From contig NC_079879.1 of NCBI RefSeq assembly GCF_029227915.1, positions 29,084,501-29,148,500 of the forward strand: a stretch of DNA of 64,000 nt, in the 5' to 3' direction. The translations under genes were made by a program, and so were the position numbers. Origin of the DNA: Hydractinia symbiolongicarpus (taxonomy: Eukaryota; Cnidaria; Hydrozoa; Anthoathecata; Hydractiniidae). Position 1 is the stretch's first letter. Each line of letters starts with the position of its first letter. The notes beneath the pieces are model-generated. The model was not told the DNA's origin. It worked only from the letters and a program-made list of their open reading frames with translations, and did no database searches. Below, piece by piece: positions 52,356 through 63,574 of the stretch.

Positions 52356-54184
52356 TCGTTTGGGAAATGAGTTTACTCCCTGGGTACTTTCTTTGTATAC
52401 TTTTGACTATGCGGGCCGAGTCCGAGATTTACGGGAAATCGCGGGTTTTCGTTTGCCGGCGATTAAACCACTTTCATTAAGCGTCTCATCAAAAATGAAA
52501 ACATTTCTGTAAACTACAAGTCTCATGCGTTTTAGTGGTGAAAAAATAATTTAAAAATTCGTTCGGGAAATGAGTTTACTCCGTGGGTACTTTTCTTTGT
52601 ATACTTTTGAGTATACGGGCCGAGTCCGGGATTTACGGGAAATCGCAGGTTTTCGTTGGCCGGCGATTAAACTTCTTTTATTCAGCGTCTCATCAAAAAG
52701 GGAAACATTTTAGAAAACTACAAGTCTCATGCGTTTTAGTGGTGAAAAAATAATTTAAAAATTCGTTCGGGAAATGAGTTTACTCCCTGGGTACTTTTCT
52801 TTGTATACTTTTGAGTATACGGGCCGAGTCCGGGATTTACGGGAAATCGCAGGTTTTCGTTTGCCGGCGATTAAACTTCTTATATTCAGCGTCTGATCAA
52901 AAATGATAACATATCTAAAAACTACAAGTCTCATGCGTTTTAGTGGTGAAAAAGTAATATAAAAAATCGTTCGGGAAATGAGTTTACTCACTGTGTACTT
53001 TCCTTGTATACTTTTAACTATACGGGCCGAGTCCGGAATTTACGGGAAATCGCAGGTTTTCGTTTGCCGGCGATTAAACCTCTTTTATTCAGCGTCTCAT
53101 CAAAAATGAAAACATTTTTAAAAACTACAAGTCTCATGGGCTTTAGTGGTGAAATAATAATTTAAAAAATCGTTTGGGAAATGAGTTTACTCCCTGGGTA
53201 CTTTCTTTGTATACTTTTAACTATACGGGCCGAGTCCGGGATTTACGGGAAATCGCAGGTTTTTGTTTGCCGGCGATTAAACTTCTTTTATTCAGCGTCT
53301 CATCAAAAATGAAAACATTTTTAAAAACTTCAACTCTCATGCGTTTTAGTGGTGAAAAAATAATTTAAAAAATCGTTCGGGAAATGTGTTTACACCCTGG
53401 GTACTTTCCTTGTATACTTTTGACTATACGGGCCGAGTCCGGGATTTACGGGAAATCGCAGGTTTTCGTTTGCCGGCGATTAAACTTCTTCTATTCAGCG
53501 TCTCATCAAAAATGAAAACATTTTTGAAAACTACAAGTCTCATGCGTTTTAGTGATGAAAAAATAATTTAAAAAATCGTTCGGGAAATGCGTTTACACCC
53601 TGGGTACTTTCTTTGTATACTTTTGACTATACGGACCGAGTCCGGGATTTACGGGAAATCGCAGGTTTTCGTTTGCCGGCGATTAAACTTCTTTTATTCA
53701 GCGTCTCATCGAAAATGAAAACATTTTTAAAAACTACAAGTCTCATGCGTTTTAGTGGTGAAAAAATAATTTAAAAATTCGTTCGGGAAATAAGTTTACT
53801 CACCGGGTACTTTCCTTGTATACTTTTGACTATACGGGCCGAGTCCGGGATTTACGGGAAATCGCAGGTTTTCGTTTGCCGGCGATTAAACTTCTTATAC
53901 TCAGCGTCTCATCAAAAATGAAAACATATCTGAAAACTACAAGTCTCAGGCGTTTTAGTGGGGAAAAAATAATTTAAAAATTCGTTCGGGAAATGAGTTT
54001 ACTCACTGGGTACTTTCCTTGTATACTTTTAACTATACGGGCCGAGTCCGAGATTTACGGGAAATCGCGGGTTTTCGTTTGCCGGCGATTAAACCACTTT
54101 CATTAAGCGTCTCATCAAAAATGAAAACATTTCTGTAAACTACAAGTCTCATGCGTTTTAGTGGTGAAAAAGTAATTTAAAAAA
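51340..54184. repeat. Fourteen-monomer tandem duplication (2,845 bp), first copy
   Basis: It overlaps the second 8-mer copy, so it is a later event. Markers recur at 2,845 bp: TTTTCACTATAC (51,383 and 54,228), CTCCGTGGGTAC (about 52,580 and 55,425), AAAAGGGAAAC (about 52,696 and 55,541), AATGATAACATATC, and ATGTGTTTACACC (53,394 and 56,239). Confidence 0.85.
52803..52820. other. GTATAC-N6-GTATAC dyad, representative of GAG-type monomers
   Basis: Two copies of the self-complementary hexamer GTATAC flank a 6-nt loop (TTTTGA), so the site is both a direct and an inverted repeat. It is found in monomers whose segment reads TTTTGAGTATAC. The commoner TTTTGACTATAC monomers keep a shorter GTATA-N8-TATAC dyad, and GACTATGC monomers lose one arm. 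It could form a small hairpin or bind a dimeric protein. No function is shown. Confidence 0.7.
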
Positions 54185-57100
54185 TCGTTCGGGAAATGAG
54201 TTTACTCCCTGGGTACTTTCTTTGTATACTTTTCACTATACGGGCCGAGTCCAGGATTTACGGGAAATCGCAGGTTTTCGTTTGCCGGCGATTAAACTTC
54301 TTTTATTCAGCGTCTCATCAAAAATAAAAACATTTTTGAAAACTACAAGTCTCATGCGTTTTAGTGGTGAAAAAATAATTTAAAAAATCGTTTGGGAAAT
54401 GAGTTTACTCCCTGGGTACTTTCTTTGTATACTTTTGACTATGCGGGCCGAGTCCGAGATTTACGGGAAATCGCGGGTTTTCGTTTGCCGGCGATTAAAC
54501 CACTTTCATTAAGCGTCTCATCAAAAATGAAAACATTTCTGTAAACTACAAGTCTCATGCGTTTTAGTGGTGAAAAAGTAATTTAAAAATTCGTTCGGGA
54601 AATGAGTTTACTCCCTGGGTACTTTTCTTTGTATACTTTTGAGTATACGGGCCGAGTCCGGGATTTACGGGAAATCGCAGGTTTTCGTTGGCCGGCGATT
54701 AAACTTCTTTTATTCAGCGTCTCATCAAAAAGGAAAACATTTTAGAAAACTACAAGTCTCATGCGTTTTAGTGGTGAAAAAATAATTTAAAAATTCGTTC
54801 GGGAAATAAGTTTACTCACTGGGTACTTTCCTTGTATACTTTTGACTATACGGGCCGAGTCCGGGATTTACGGGAAATCGCAGGTTTTCGTTTGCCGGCG
54901 ATTAAACTTCTTTTATTCAGCGTCTCATCAAAAATCAAAACATTTTTAAAAACTACAAGTCTCATGGGCTTTAGTGGTGAAATAATAATTTAAAAAATCG
55001 TTCGGGAAATGAGTTTACTCCCTGGGTACTTTCTTTGTATACTTTTGACTATACGGGCCGAGTCCAGGATTTACGGGAAATCGCAGGTTTTCGTTTGCCG
55101 GCGATTAAACTTCTTTTACTCAGCGTCTCATCAAAAATAAAAACATTTTTGAAAACTACAAGTCTCATGCGTTTTAGTGGTGAAAAAATAATTTAAAAAA
55201 TCGTTTGGGAAATGAGTTTACTCCCTGGGTACTTTCTTTGTATACTTTTGACTATGCGGGCCGAGTCCGAGATTTACGGGAAATCGCGGGTTTTCGTTTG
55301 CCGGCGATTAAACCACTTTCATTAAGCGTCTCATCAAAAATGAAAACATTTCTGTAAACTACAAGTCTCATGCGTTTTAGTGGTGAAAAAATAATTTAAA
55401 AATTCGTTCGGGAAATGAGTTTACTCCGTGGGTACTTTTCTTTGTATACTTTTGAGTATACGGGCCGAGTCCGGGATTTACGGGAAATCGCAGGTTTTCG
55501 TTGGCCGGCGATTAAACTTCTTTTATTCAGCGTCTCATCAAAAAGGGAAACATTTTAGAAAACTACAAGTCTCATGCGTTTTAGTGGTGAAAAAATAATT
55601 TAAAAATTCGTTCGGGAAATGAGTTTACTCCCTGGGTACTTTTCTTTGTATACTTTTGAGTATACGGGCCGAGTCCGGGATTTACGGGAAATCGCAGGTT
55701 TTCGTTTGCCGGCGATTAAACTTCTTATATTCAGCGTCTGATCAAAAATGATAACATATCTAAAAACTACAAGTCTCATGCGTTTTAGTGGTGAAAAAGT
55801 AATATAAAAAATCGTTCGGGAAATGAGTTTACTCACTGTGTACTTTCCTTGTATACTTTTAACTATACGGGCCGAGTCCGGAATTTACGGGAAATCGCAG
55901 GTTTTCGTTTGCCGGCGATTAAACCTCTTTTATTCAGCGTCTCATCAAAAATGAAAACATTTTTAAAAACTACAAGTCTCATGGGCTTTAGTGGTGAAAT
56001 AATAATTTAAAAAATCGTTTGGGAAATGAGTTTACTCCCTGGGTACTTTCTTTGTATACTTTTAACTATACGGGCCGAGTCCGGGATTTACGGGAAATCG
56101 CAGGTTTTTGTTTGCCGGCGATTAAACTTCTTTTATTCAGCGTCTCATCAAAAATGGAAACATTTTTAAAAACTACAACTCTCATGCGTTTTAGTGGTGA
56201 AAAAATAATTTAAAAAATCGTTCGGGAAATGTGTTTACACCCTGGGTACTTTCCTTGTATACTTTTGACTATACGGGCCGAGTCCGGGATTTACGGGAAA
56301 TCGCAGGTTTTCGTTTGCCGGCGATTAAACTTCTTATATTCAGCGTCTCATCAAAAATGAAAACATATCTGAAAACTACAAGTCTCAGGCGTTTTAGTGG
56401 TGAAAAAATAATTTAAAAATTCGTTCGGGAAATGAGTTTACTCACTGGGTACTTTCCTTGTATACTTTTAACTATACGGGCCGAGTCCGGGATTTACGGG
56501 TACTTTCTTTGTATACTTTTGAGTATACGGGCCGAGTCCGGGATTTACGGGAAATCGCAGGTTTTCGTTTGCCGGCGATTAAACTTCTTCTATTCAGCGT
56601 CTCATCAAAAATGAAAACATTTTTGAAAACTACAAGTCTCATGCGTTTTAGTGATGAAAAAATAATTTAAAAAATCGTTCGGGAAATGCGTTTACACCCT
56701 GGGTACTTTCTTTGTATACTTTTGACTATACGGACCGAGTCCGGGATTTACGGGAAATCGCAGGTTTTCGTTTGCCGGCGATTAAACTTCTTTTATTCAG
56801 CGTCTCATCGAAAATGAAAACATTTTTAAAAACTACAAGTCTCATGCGTTTTAGTGGTGAAAAAATAATTTAAAAATTCGTTCGGGAAATAAGTTTACTC
56901 ACCGGGTACTTTCCTTGTATACTTTTGACTATACGGGCCGAGTCCGGGATTTACGGGAAATCGCAGGTTTTCGTTTGCCGGCGATTAAACTTCTTATACT
57001 CAGCGTCTCATCAAAAATGAAAACATATCTGAAAACTACAAGTCTCAGGCGTTTTAGTGGGGAAAAAATAATTTAAAAATTCGTTCGGGAAATGAGTTTA

Positions 57101-57283
57101 CTCACTGGGTACTTTCCTTGTATACTTTTAACTATACGGGCCGAGTGCGGGATTTACGGGAAATCGCAGGTTTTCGTTTGCCGGCGATTAAACTTCTTTT
57201 ATTCAGCGTCTCATCAAAAATGAAAACATTTTTAAAAACTACAAGTCTCATGGGCTTTAGTGGTGAAATAATAATTTAAAAAA
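54185..57283. repeat. Fourteen-monomer tandem duplication, second copy with a 254-bp insertion
   Basis: It matches the first copy at +2,845 bp to about 56,330. After an extra 254-bp aberrant unit it matches at +3,099 bp (GACTATACGGACCGAG at 53,625 and 56,724; GTGGGGAAAAAATAA at about 53,958 and 57,057). Clear homology ends near 57,145. The joining monomer just before 54,185 is a chimera of two types. Confidence 0.83.
56421..56674. repeat. Aberrant 254-bp unit: out-of-register 51-bp partial duplication
   Basis: The 51-bp segment from TACTTTCC to TACGGG (56,450-56,500) is followed directly by a second version of itself (56,501-56,551) before the monomer continues. The two versions differ (TTCC/TTCT, AACTATAC/GAGTATAC), so two different monomers were joined out of register. 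The join lies at a shared GGG: TTTACGGG runs into TACTTTC. This is illegitimate recombination with about 3 bp of microhomology. Confidence 0.9.
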
Positions 57284-57891
57284 TCGGTTGGGAAATGAGT
57301 TTACTCCCTGGGTACTTTCTTTGTATACTTTTGACTATACGGGCCGAGTCCGGGATTTACGGGAAGTCGCGGGTTTTCGTTTGCCGGCGATTAAACTTCT
57401 TTTATTCAGCGTCTCATCAAAAATGAAAACATTTTTAAAAACTACAAGTCTCATGGGCTTTAGTGGTGAAATAATAATTTAAAAAATCGTTCGGGAAATG
57501 AGTTTACTCCCTGGGTACTTTCTTTGTATACTTTTGACTATACGGGCCGAGTCCAGGATTTACGGGAAATAGCAGGTTTTCGTTTGCCGGCGATTAAACT
57601 TCCTTTATTCAGCGTCTCATCAAAAATAAAAACATTTTTGAAAACTACAAGTCTCATGCGTTTTAGTGGTGAAAAAATAATTTAAAAAATCGTTCGGGAA
57701 ATGAGTTTACTCCCTGGGTACTTTCTTTGTATACTTTTGACTATGCGGGCCGAGTCCGGGATTTACGGGAAATAGCGGGTTTTCGTTTGCCGGCGATTTA
57801 ACCACTTTCATTAGGCGTCTCATCAAAAATGAAAACATTTCTAAAAACTAAAATCTCATGCGTTTTAGTGGTGAAAAAATAATTTAAAAAT
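57284..57891. repeat. Three monomers between the 14-mer and the 7-mer units
   Basis: GTTTGGG-like (here CGGTTGGG), GAGTCCAGG and GACTATGC types with private changes: AAATAGCAGG, TTCCTTTATTC, AAATAGCGGG, GATTTAACC and CTAAAATCTC. The density of private changes is higher than in most of the array. No other element. Confidence 0.75.
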
Positions 57892-59312
57892 TCGTTCGGG
57901 AAATGAGTTTACTCACTGGGTACTTTCCCTGTATACTTTTAACTATACGGGCCGAGTCCGGGATTTACGGGAAATCGCGGGTTTTCGTTTGCCGGCGTTT
58001 AAACTTCTTTTATTCAGCGTTTCATCAAAAATGAAAACATTTTTGAAAACTACAAGTCTCATGCGTTTTAGTGGTGAAAAAATAATTTAAAAAATCGTTC
58101 GGGAAATGCGTTTACACCCTGGGTACTTTCTTTGTATACTTTTGACTATACGGGCTGAGTCCGGGATTTACGGGAAATCGCAGGTTTTCGTTTGCCGGCG
58201 ATTAAACTTCTTTTATTCAGCGTCTCATCAAAAATGAAAACATTTTTAAAAACTACAAGTCTCATGCGTTTTAGTGGTGAAAAAATAATTTAAAAATTCG
58301 TTCGGGAAATAAGTTTACTCACTGGGTACTTTCCTTGTATACTTTTAACTATACGGGCCGAGTCCGGGATTTACGAGAAATCGCAGGTTTTCGTTTGCCG
58401 GCGATTAAACTTCTTTTATTCAGCGTCTCATCACAAATGAAAACATTTTTAAAAACTACAAGTCTCATGGGCTTTAGTGGTGAAATAATAATTTAAAAAA
58501 TCGTTTGGGAAATGAGTTTACTCCTTGGGTACTTTCTTTGTATACTTTTGACTATACGGGCCGAGTCCGGGATTTACGGGAAATCGCAGGTTTTCGTTTG
58601 CCAGCGATTAAACTTCTTTTATTCAGCGTCTCATCAAAAATGAATACATTTTTGAAAACTACAAGTCTCATGCGTTTTAGTGGTGAAAAAATAATTTAAA
58701 AAATCGTTCGGGAAATGAGTTTACACCCTGGGTACTTTCTTTGTATACTTTTGACTATAAGGGCCGAGTCCGGGATTTACGGGAAATCGCAGGTTTTCGT
58801 TTGCCGGCGATTAAACTTCTTTTATTCAGCGTCTCATCAAAAATGAAAACATTTTTACAAACTACAAGTCTCATGCGTTTTAGTGGTGAAAAAATAATTT
58901 AAAAATTCGTTCGGGAAATAAGTTTACTCACTGGGTACTTTCCTTGTTTACTTTTGACTATACGGGCCGAGTCCGGGATTTACGGGAAATCGCGGGTTTT
59001 CGTTTGCCGGCGATTAAACATCTTTTATTCAGCGTCTCATCAAAAATGAACACATTTTTAAAAACTACAAGTCTCATGGGCTTTAGTGGTGAAATAATAA
59101 TTTAAAAAATCGTTCGGGAAAAGAGTTTACTCCCTGGGTACTTTCTTTGTATACTTTTGACTATGCGGGCCGAGTCCGGGATTTACGAGAAATCGCGGGT
59201 TTTCGTTTGCCGGCGATTAAACCACTTTCATTAGGCGGCTCATCAAAAATGAAAACATTTCTGAAAACTACAAGTCTCATGCGTTATAGTGGTGAAAAAA
59301 TAATTTAAAAAT
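57892..59312. repeat. Seven-monomer unit J1 (1,421 bp)
   Basis: Monomer order: CCCTGTATAC/AACTATAC; GCGTTTACACC with GGGCTGAG; ATAAG with CATCACAAATG; GTTTGGG with CCAGCGATT; TTTACACCC with CTATAAGGG; ATAAG with CTTGTTTAC and ATGAACAC; AAAAGAGTTT with TAGGCGGCTC and GCGTTATAG. The order repeats in the next two units. Confidence 0.88.
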
Positions 59313-60530
59313 TCGTTCGGGAAATGAGTTTACTCACTGGGTACTTTCCCTGTATACTTTTAACTATACGGGCCGAGTCCGGGATTTACGGGAAATCGCG
59401 GGTTTTCGTTTGCCGGCGATTAAACTTCTTTTATTCAGCGTCTCATCAAAAATGAAAACATTTTTAAAAACTACAAGTCTCATGCGTTTTAGTGGTGAAA
59501 AAATAATTTAAAAATTCGTTCGGGAAATAAGTTTACTCACTGGGTACTTTCCTTGTATACTTTTAACTATACGGGCCGAGTCCGGGATTTACGGGAAATC
59601 GCAGGTTTTCGTTTGCCGGCGATTAAACTTCTTTTATTCAGCGTCTCATCACAAATGAAAACATTTTTAAAAACTACAAGTCTCATGGGCTTTAGTGGTG
59701 AAATAATAATTTAAAAAATCGTTTGGGAAATGAGTTTACTCCCTGGGTACTTTCTTTGTATACTTTTGACTATACGGGCCGAGTCCGGCATTTACGGGAA
59801 ATCGCAGGTTTTCGTTTGCCAGCGATTAAACTTCTTTTATTCAGCGTCTCATCAAAAATGAAAACATTTTTGAAAACTACAAGTCTCATGCGTTTTAGTG
59901 GTGAAAAAATAATTTAAAAAATCGTTCGGGAAATGAGTTTACACCCTGGGTACTTTCTTTGTATACTTTTGACTATAAGGGCCGAGTCCGGGATTTACGG
60001 GAAATCGCAGGTTTTCGATTGCCGGCGATTAAACTTCTTTTATTCAGCGTCTCATCAAAAATGAAAACATTTTTAAAAACTACAAGTCTCATGCGTTTTA
60101 GTGGTGAAAAAATAATTTAAAAATTCGTTCAGGAAATAAGTTTACTCACTGGGTACTTTCCTTGTTTACTTTTGACTATACGGGCCGAGTCCGGGATTTA
60201 CGGGAAATCGCGGGTTTTCGTTTGCCGGCGATTAAACATCTTTTATTCAGCGTCTCATCAAAAATGAACACATTTTTAAAAACTACAAGTCTCATGGGCT
60301 TTAGTGGTGAAATAATAATTTAAAAAATCGTTCGGGAAAAGAGTTTACTCCCTGGGTACTTTCTTTGTATACTTTTGACTATGCGGGCCGAGTCCGGGAT
60401 TTACGAGAAATCGCGGGTTTTCGTTTGCCGGCGATTAAACCACTTTCATTAGGCGGCTCATCAAAAATGAAAACATTTCTGAAAACTACAAGTCTCATGC
60501 GTTATAGTGGTGAAAAAATAATTTAAAAAT
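59313..60530. repeat. Six-monomer unit J2 (1,218 bp), one monomer lost
   Basis: Same order as J1, but the first two monomers are fused into one. The unit at 59,313 starts as the CCCTGTATAC/AACTATAC type and ends as the GCGTTTACACC type's 3' half, then goes directly to the ATAAG monomer. Markers sit at +1,218 bp (GCGTTATAG at 59,281 and 60,499; CCAGCGATT at 58,611 and 59,829). Confidence 0.87.
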
Positions 60531-61951
60531 TCGTTCGGGAAATGAGTTTACTCACTGGGTACTTTCCCTGTATACTTTTAACTATACGGGCCGAGTCCGG
60601 GATTTACGGGAAATCGCGGGTTTTCGTTTGCCGGCGATTAAACTTCTTTTATTCAGCGTTTCATCAAAAATGAAAACATTTTTGAAAACTACAAGTCTCA
60701 TGCGTTTTAGTGGTGAAAAAATAATTTAAAAAATCGTTCGGGAAATGCGTTTACACCCTGGGTACTTTCTTTGTATACTTTTGACTATACGGGCTGAGTC
60801 CGGGATTTACGGGAAATCACAGGTTTTCGTTTGCCGGCGATTAAACTTCTTTTATTCAGCGTCTCATCAAAAATGAAAACATTTTTAAAAACTACAAGTC
60901 TCATGCGTTTTAGTGCTGAAAAAATAATTTAAAAATTCGTTCGGGAAATAAGTTTACTCACTGGGTACTTTCCTTGTATACTTTTAACTATACGGGCCGA
61001 GTCCGGGATTTACGGGAAATCGCAGGTTTTCGTTTGCCGGCGATTAAACTTCTTTTATTCAGCGTCTCATCACAAATGAAAACATTTTTAAAAACTACAA
61101 GTCTCATGGGCTTTAGTGGTGAAATAATAATTTAAAAAATCGTTTGGGAAATGAGTTTACTCCCTGGGTACTTTCTTTGTATATTTTTGACTATACGGGC
61201 CGAGTCCGGGATTTACGGGAAATCGCAGGTTTTCGTTTGCCAGCGATTAAACTTCTTTTATTCAGCGTCTCATCAAAAATGAAAACATTTTTGAAAACTA
61301 CAAGTCTCATGCGTTTTAGTGGTGAAAAAATAATTTAAAAAATCGTTCGGGAAATGAGTTTACACCCTGGGTACTTTCTTTGTATACTTTTGACTATAAG
61401 GGCCGAGTCCGGGATTTACGGGAAATCGCAGGTTTTCGATTGCCGGCGATTAAACTTCTTTTATTCAGCGTCTCATCAAAAATGAAAACATTTTTAAAAA
61501 CTACAAGTCTCATGCGTTTTAGTGGTGAAAAAATAATTTAAAAATTCGTTCGGGAAATAAGTTTACTCACTGGGTACTTTCCTTGTTTACTTTTGACTAT
61601 ACGGGCCGAGTCCGGGATTTACGGGAAATCGCGGGTTTTCGTTTGCCGGCGATTAAACATCTTTTATTCAGCGTCGCATCAAAAATGAACACATTTTTAA
61701 AAACTACAAGTCTCATGGGCTTTAGTGGTGAAATAATAATTTAAAAAATCGTTCGGGAAAAGAGTTTACTCCCTGGGTACTTTCTTTGTATACTTTTGAC
61801 TATGCGGGCCGAGTCCGGGATTTACGAGAAATCGCGGGTTTTCGTTTGCCGGCGATTAAACCACTTTCATTAGGCGGCTCATCAAAAATGAAAACATTTC
61901 TGAAAACTACAAGTCTTATGCGTTATAGTGGTGAAAAAATAATTTAAAAAT
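60531..61951. repeat. Seven-monomer unit J3 (1,421 bp)
   Basis: Restores all seven monomers of J1, including GCGTTTACACC/GGGCTGAG at about 60,740-60,796, and ends with GCGTTATAG at 61,920. Private changes include GTATATTTTTGAC at 61,180 and GCGTCGCATC at about 61,671. It shares TTTTCGATTGCC with J2 (60,013 and 61,434). Confidence 0.87.
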
Positions 61952-62357
61952 TCGTTCGGGAAATGAGTTTACTCACTGGGTACTTTCCTTGTATACTTTT
62001 AACTATACGGGCTGAGTCCGGGATTTACGGGAAATCGCGGGTTTTCGTTTGCCGGCGATTAAACATCTTTCATTCAGCGTCTCATCAAAAATGAAAACAT
62101 TTTTAAAAACTACAAGTCTCATGGGCTTTAGTGGTGAAATAATAATTTAAAAAATTGTTTGGGAAATGAGTTTACTCCCTGGGTACTTTCTTTGTATACT
62201 TTTGACTATACGGGCCGAGTCCGGGATTTACGGGAAATCGCAGGTTTTCGTTTGCCGGCGATTAAACTTCTTTTATTCAGCGTCTCATCAAAAATGAAAA
62301 CACATTTAAAAACTACAAGTCTCATGCGTTTTAGTGGTGAAAAAATAATTTAAAAAT
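61952..62357. repeat. Two monomers linking J3 to the dimer
   Basis: An AACTATAC/GGGCTGAG monomer with ATCTTTCATTC, then a GTTTGGG monomer with AAAACACATTTAAAAAC. Ordinary satellite, no other element. Confidence 0.75.
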
Positions 62358-63168
62358 TCGTTCGGGAAATAAGTTTACTCACTGGGTACTTTCCTTGTAT
62401 ACTTTTGACTATACGGGCCGAGTCCGGGATTTACGGGAAATCGCAGGTTTTCGTTTGTCGGCAATTAAACTTCTTTTATTCAGCGTCTCATCAAAAATGA
62501 AAACATTTTTAAAAACTACAATTCTCATGCGTTTCAGTGGTGAAAAAATAATTTATAAATTCGTTCGGGAAATGCGTTTACTCACTGGGTACTTTCCTTG
62601 TATACTTTTGACTATACGGGCCGAGTCCGGGATTTACGGGAAATCGCGGGTTTTCGTTTGCCGGCGATTAAACTTCTTATATTCAGCGTCTCATCAAAAA
62701 TGAAAACATATCTGAAAACTACAAGTCTCATGCGTTTTAGTGGTGAAAAAGTAATATAAAAATCGTTCAGGAAATGAGTTTACTCACTGGGTACTTTCCT
62801 TGTATACTTTTAACTATACGGGCCGAGTCCGGTATTTACGGGAAATCGCAGGTTTTCGTTTGCCGGCGATTAAACTTCTTTTATTCAGCGTCTTATCAAA
62901 AATGAAAACATTTTTAAAAACTACAATTCTCATGCGTTTCAGTGGTGAAAAAATAATTTATAAATTCGTTCGGGAAATGCGTTTACTCACTGGGTACTTT
63001 CCTTGTATACTTTTGACTATACGGGCCGAGTCCGGGATTTACGGGAAATCGCAGGTTTTCGTTTGCCGGCGAATAAACTTCTTATATTCAGCGTCTCATC
63101 AAAAATGAAAACATATCTGAAAACTACAAGTCTCATGCGTTTTAGTGGTGAAAAAGTAATATAAAAAA
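62358..63168. repeat. Dimer tandem duplication (405/406 bp), two copies
   Basis: Copies at 62,358-62,762 and 62,763-63,168 share ACAATTCTCATGCGTTTCAG (62,518 and 62,923), an AATTTATAAATTCG tail and ATGCGTTTACTCAC heads. The AATTTATAAATT form is confined to this pair. Confidence 0.85.
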
Positions 63169-63371
63169 TCGTTCGGGAAATGAGTTTACTCACTGGGTAC
63201 TTTCCTTGTATACTTTTAACTATACGGGCCGAGTCCGAGATTTACGGGAAATCGCAGGTTTTCGTTTGCCGGCGATTAAACTTCTTTTATTCAGCGTCTC
63301 ATCAAAAATGAAAACATTTTTAAAAACTACAAGTCTCATGCGTTTTAGTGGTGAAAAGATAATTTAAAAAA
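63169..63371. repeat. Single monomer after the dimer
   Basis: An ordinary CACTGGG/AACTATAC monomer with a GAAAAGATAA tail. No other element. Confidence 0.8.
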
Positions 63372-63574
63372 TCGTTTTGGAAAGGGGTTTACTCACAGGG
63401 TACTTTCTTTGTATACATTCGACTATACGGGCCAAGCCCGGGATTTACGGGAAATCGCGGGTTTTCGTTTGCCGGCGATTAAACCACTTTCATTAAGCGT
63501 CTCATCAAAAATGAAAACATATCTGAAAACTACAAGTCTCATGCGTTTTAGTGGTGAAAAAGTAATATAAAAAA
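63372..63574. repeat. Most divergent monomer of the window
   Basis: Private changes cluster in the first 80 bp: GTTTTGGAAAGGGG, CACAGGGTAC, CATTCGAC, GGGCCAAGCCCGGG. The 3' half is a normal CCACTTTCATTAAGC type. Its neighbour (from 63,575) also has GAGTATACTC and GGGTGCTTTCC. Confidence 0.8.

Noticed and set aside
45221-55836. Minus-strand open frames of 65-78 codons (also at 6,285 and 17,737)
   Set aside because: They overlap the plus-strand frames of the same monomers and depend on the same chance absence of stops. Copies elsewhere in the array are interrupted.
1238-63108. About 70 short open frames of roughly 60-120 codons, mostly 64 codons reading MGNEFTPWVLSLYTF...
   Set aside because: They are one frame of the satellite seen repeatedly. 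The 64-codon version starts at TTG (the GTTTGGG allele), not ATG; in ATAAG-type monomers the later ATG is replaced by a TAA-containing word. 203 bp is not a multiple of three, so frames break at each junction. Open frames occur on both strands over the same bases, and no ribosome-binding, promoter or domain evidence is present.
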